DNA of 7,918 nt from Acidobacteriota bacterium (GTDB taxonomy: Bacteria > Acidobacteriota > Terriglobia > Terriglobales > Acidobacteriaceae), in contig JAJYBT010000080.1 in NCBI GenBank assembly GCA_021778875.1, forward strand, positions 1-7,918. Direction: 5' to 3'. Positions 6,867-7,918 of the stretch are shown here, piece by piece (position 1 is the stretch's first letter; the number at the start of each line of letters is the position of its first letter). The position numbers were made by a program, and so were the translations under genes. The notes beneath the pieces were generated by a model. It was not told the DNA's origin, searched no databases, and saw nothing but the letters and a program-made list of their open reading frames with translations.

Positions 6867-7567
6867 ACCATCGCGTTATAGCCATCGCCAAGCAATCTTT
6901 GGCTCATGGCAACGGCATCGCTTCGATTGGTAAACGGGCCCACCTGCACGTGGATCAGCCCATCCGCCGCATCGTGCCGCGCCATCGCCGCGTAGCCGCG
7001 CTTGCGCAGCGCATTCACCAGCACGCCTGCGTCCTCCGCGTGCGACACCGCTGCAACCTGCACCATCAGCAGTGGCCCCTGCGGTTGTGTCGCCGCCCTG
7101 GTCGCAGCCGCGCTGCCCACAGCCGCAGCTCCAGGCAAAGCTCCAGACTGCGCTTGCGGCAAGGCAGGCCTTACCTGCTGTTGCATCGTCGAGGGATTGC
7201 TCGGCGCAGCCGGAACCGCCCCCTGCAGTTCGGCCAGCGCGCCTCCATCCGCCGCCGGAGTCTCGTCCGGTTCACCCGCAACAGCCGCTGGCGGTGCCTG
7301 ATACGGATTCGGCGTTGTGGCAGCAGGCTTCGCGCCGGATGCTGCCGCGGCCGCTGGCATCGCAACGCTAGCCGGCATCTGGGCGCCTTTGGCAGCCTGC
7401 TGCGCTGCGCCTCGCCGTCCCGCGGCATAGCCCAGTCCAAAACACAGCCCACACAGCACCAGCAGACCCAGAACTAGCCCCGCCAACATCATCGGACCCA
7501 GCGTCAGTTCTGTGTCGTGCTGTTCTTCCGCGGGCTCTAACTCGCCTCCGCCAATTCCTCGTTGCAT
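6857..7567 (-). CDS. Membrane-anchored SPOR-domain protein
   Basis: A 236-residue bitopic protein. An acidic N-terminus (residues 1-23) is followed by one hydrophobic helix (about 24-48, LGPMMLAGLVLGLLVLCG...), then RR and a long low-complexity Ala/Pro/Gln linker (about 53-163). The C-terminal domain is SPOR-like (about 166-236: LMVQVAAVSHAEDAGVLVNAL, split by RKRGY, then HVQVGPFTNRSDAVAMSQRL). SPOR domains bind glycan strands stripped of stem peptides, typically at division septa, as in FtsN, DamX and DedD. The layout (short cytoplasmic tail, helix, flexible periplasmic linker, C-terminal SPOR) fits that type. The ATG at 7565-7567 has AAGGA (complement of 7574-7578) with 6-base spacing. It lies 86 bases downstream of the slipin gene on the same strand and may share its transcript. 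The exact role is not determinable from sequence. Confidence 0.82.
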   Translation of the reverse strand: MQRGIGGGELEPAEEQHDTELTLGPMMLAGLVLGLLVLCGLCFGLGYAAGRRGAAQQAAKGAQMPASVAMPAAAAASGAKPAATTPNPYQAPPAAVAGEPDETPAADGGALAELQGAVPAAPSNPSTMQQQVRPALPQAQSGALPGAAAVGSAAATRAATQPQGPLLMVQVAAVSHAEDAGVLVNALRKRGYAAMARHDAADGLIHVQVGPFTNRSDAVAMSQRLLGDGYNAMVVP

Positions 7568-7653
7568 ATCCCGTCCTTGGGTTCAGTGCATCCACACAGA
7601 CCTGGCACAGCCGCGCTCTCGCTCCGCGTCTTCTTCGCAAATTCTTATATCGC

Positions 7654-7918
7654 TCAGCTCTGCGCGCCTGCCTGCGGCTTCTCTGTTTCCGTCTTTCCTT
7701 GCAGACCCGTCTTCTGCAGCAGCGACAGCAACTCCACCGGCAGCGGAAACACAATCGTCGTATTCTTTTCCACGCCAATCTCCGTCAGAGTCTGCAGATA
7801 GCGCAGTTGCAGCGTAATCGGCTGCTCTGCCAGCAGTTGCGCCGCATCCACCAGTCTCTGCGCGGCGTTGAACTCGCCCTCGGCGTGGATTATCTTCGAC
7901 CGCTTTTCGCCCTCCGCC
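7654..7918 (-). CDS. SPFH/Band 7 slipin (stomatin-like), C-terminal part (5' end outside window)
   Basis: The last 87 or so codons of a stomatin-family protein, read from beyond the right edge to TGA at 7654-7656. The visible part starts AEGEKRSKIIHAEGEFNAAQ, the charged coiled-coil end of the SPFH domain, and continues LVDAAQLL, then TLQLRYLQTLTEIG and KNTTIVFPLPVELLSLL. The LRYLQTL and (S/T)TIVFPLP segments are hallmarks of prokaryotic slipins rather than HflK/HflC. A hydrophilic tail (KTETEKPQAGAQS) ends it. Family members form ring-like oligomers on membranes and are often paired with an NfeD partner protein, which is not visible here. The GTG at 7849-7851 is an internal codon. The family call is strong despite the truncation. 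Confidence 0.88.
   Translation of the reverse strand, partial: AEGEKRSKIIHAEGEFNAAQRLVDAAQLLAEQPITLQLRYLQTLTEIGVEKNTTIVFPLPVELLSLLQKTGLQGKTETEKPQAGAQS

Noticed and set aside
7644..7649. TATAAG on the reverse strand between the slipin and SPOR genes as a -10 box
   Set aside because: A single short AT-rich hexamer with no convincing -35 at proper spacing is not enough to call a promoter.

Overview
This is a GC-rich (roughly 60-65% by eye), densely coding bacterial stretch. It holds six forward-strand genes packed almost end to end, then two reverse-strand genes converging on them. The content fits a diderm bacterium with meso-diaminopimelate peptidoglycan. The mix of proteins and codon style is most like Acidobacteriota (Terriglobales/Acidobacteriaceae); that placement is an impression from gene content, not a computed assignment.

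Layout, forward strand: (1) the 3' end of a PfkB-family sugar kinase; (2) a polytopic GT-C-like glycosyltransferase whose TTG start overlaps the kinase; (3) a 136-base gap, then an MgtC/SapB-family membrane protein; (4) a DapF-like diaminopimelate epimerase with a TTG start overlapping mgtC; (5) an LD-carboxypeptidase of the LdcA/S66 type; (6) mpl, the ligase that joins recycled murein tripeptide to UDP-MurNAc, interrupted by one in-frame TAG; (7) a PlsC-type 1-acylglycerol-3-phosphate acyltransferase. Reverse strand: (8) a membrane-anchored SPOR-domain protein and (9) upstream of it the C-terminal end of an SPFH/stomatin-like slipin running off the window.

How the genes work together: dapF, ldcA and mpl form a compact peptidoglycan set. 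DapF supplies meso-DAP, LdcA trims the terminal D-Ala from the recycled tetrapeptide, and Mpl re-attaches the tripeptide to UDP-MurNAc. mgtC-dapF, ldcA-mpl and mpl-plsC overlap by 4 bases and dapF-ldcA are 2 bases apart, so mgtC to plsC probably forms one translationally coupled operon.

Two points stand out. The DapF-like protein has serine at both positions where the family has its two catalytic cysteines. The mpl reading frame is otherwise intact over 482 codons but carries TAG at codon 291, directly before the conserved His-Asn motif. I see no CRISPR, mobile element, tRNA or rRNA, and no gene-free stretch over 300 bases. Most of the window is ordinary housekeeping sequence.
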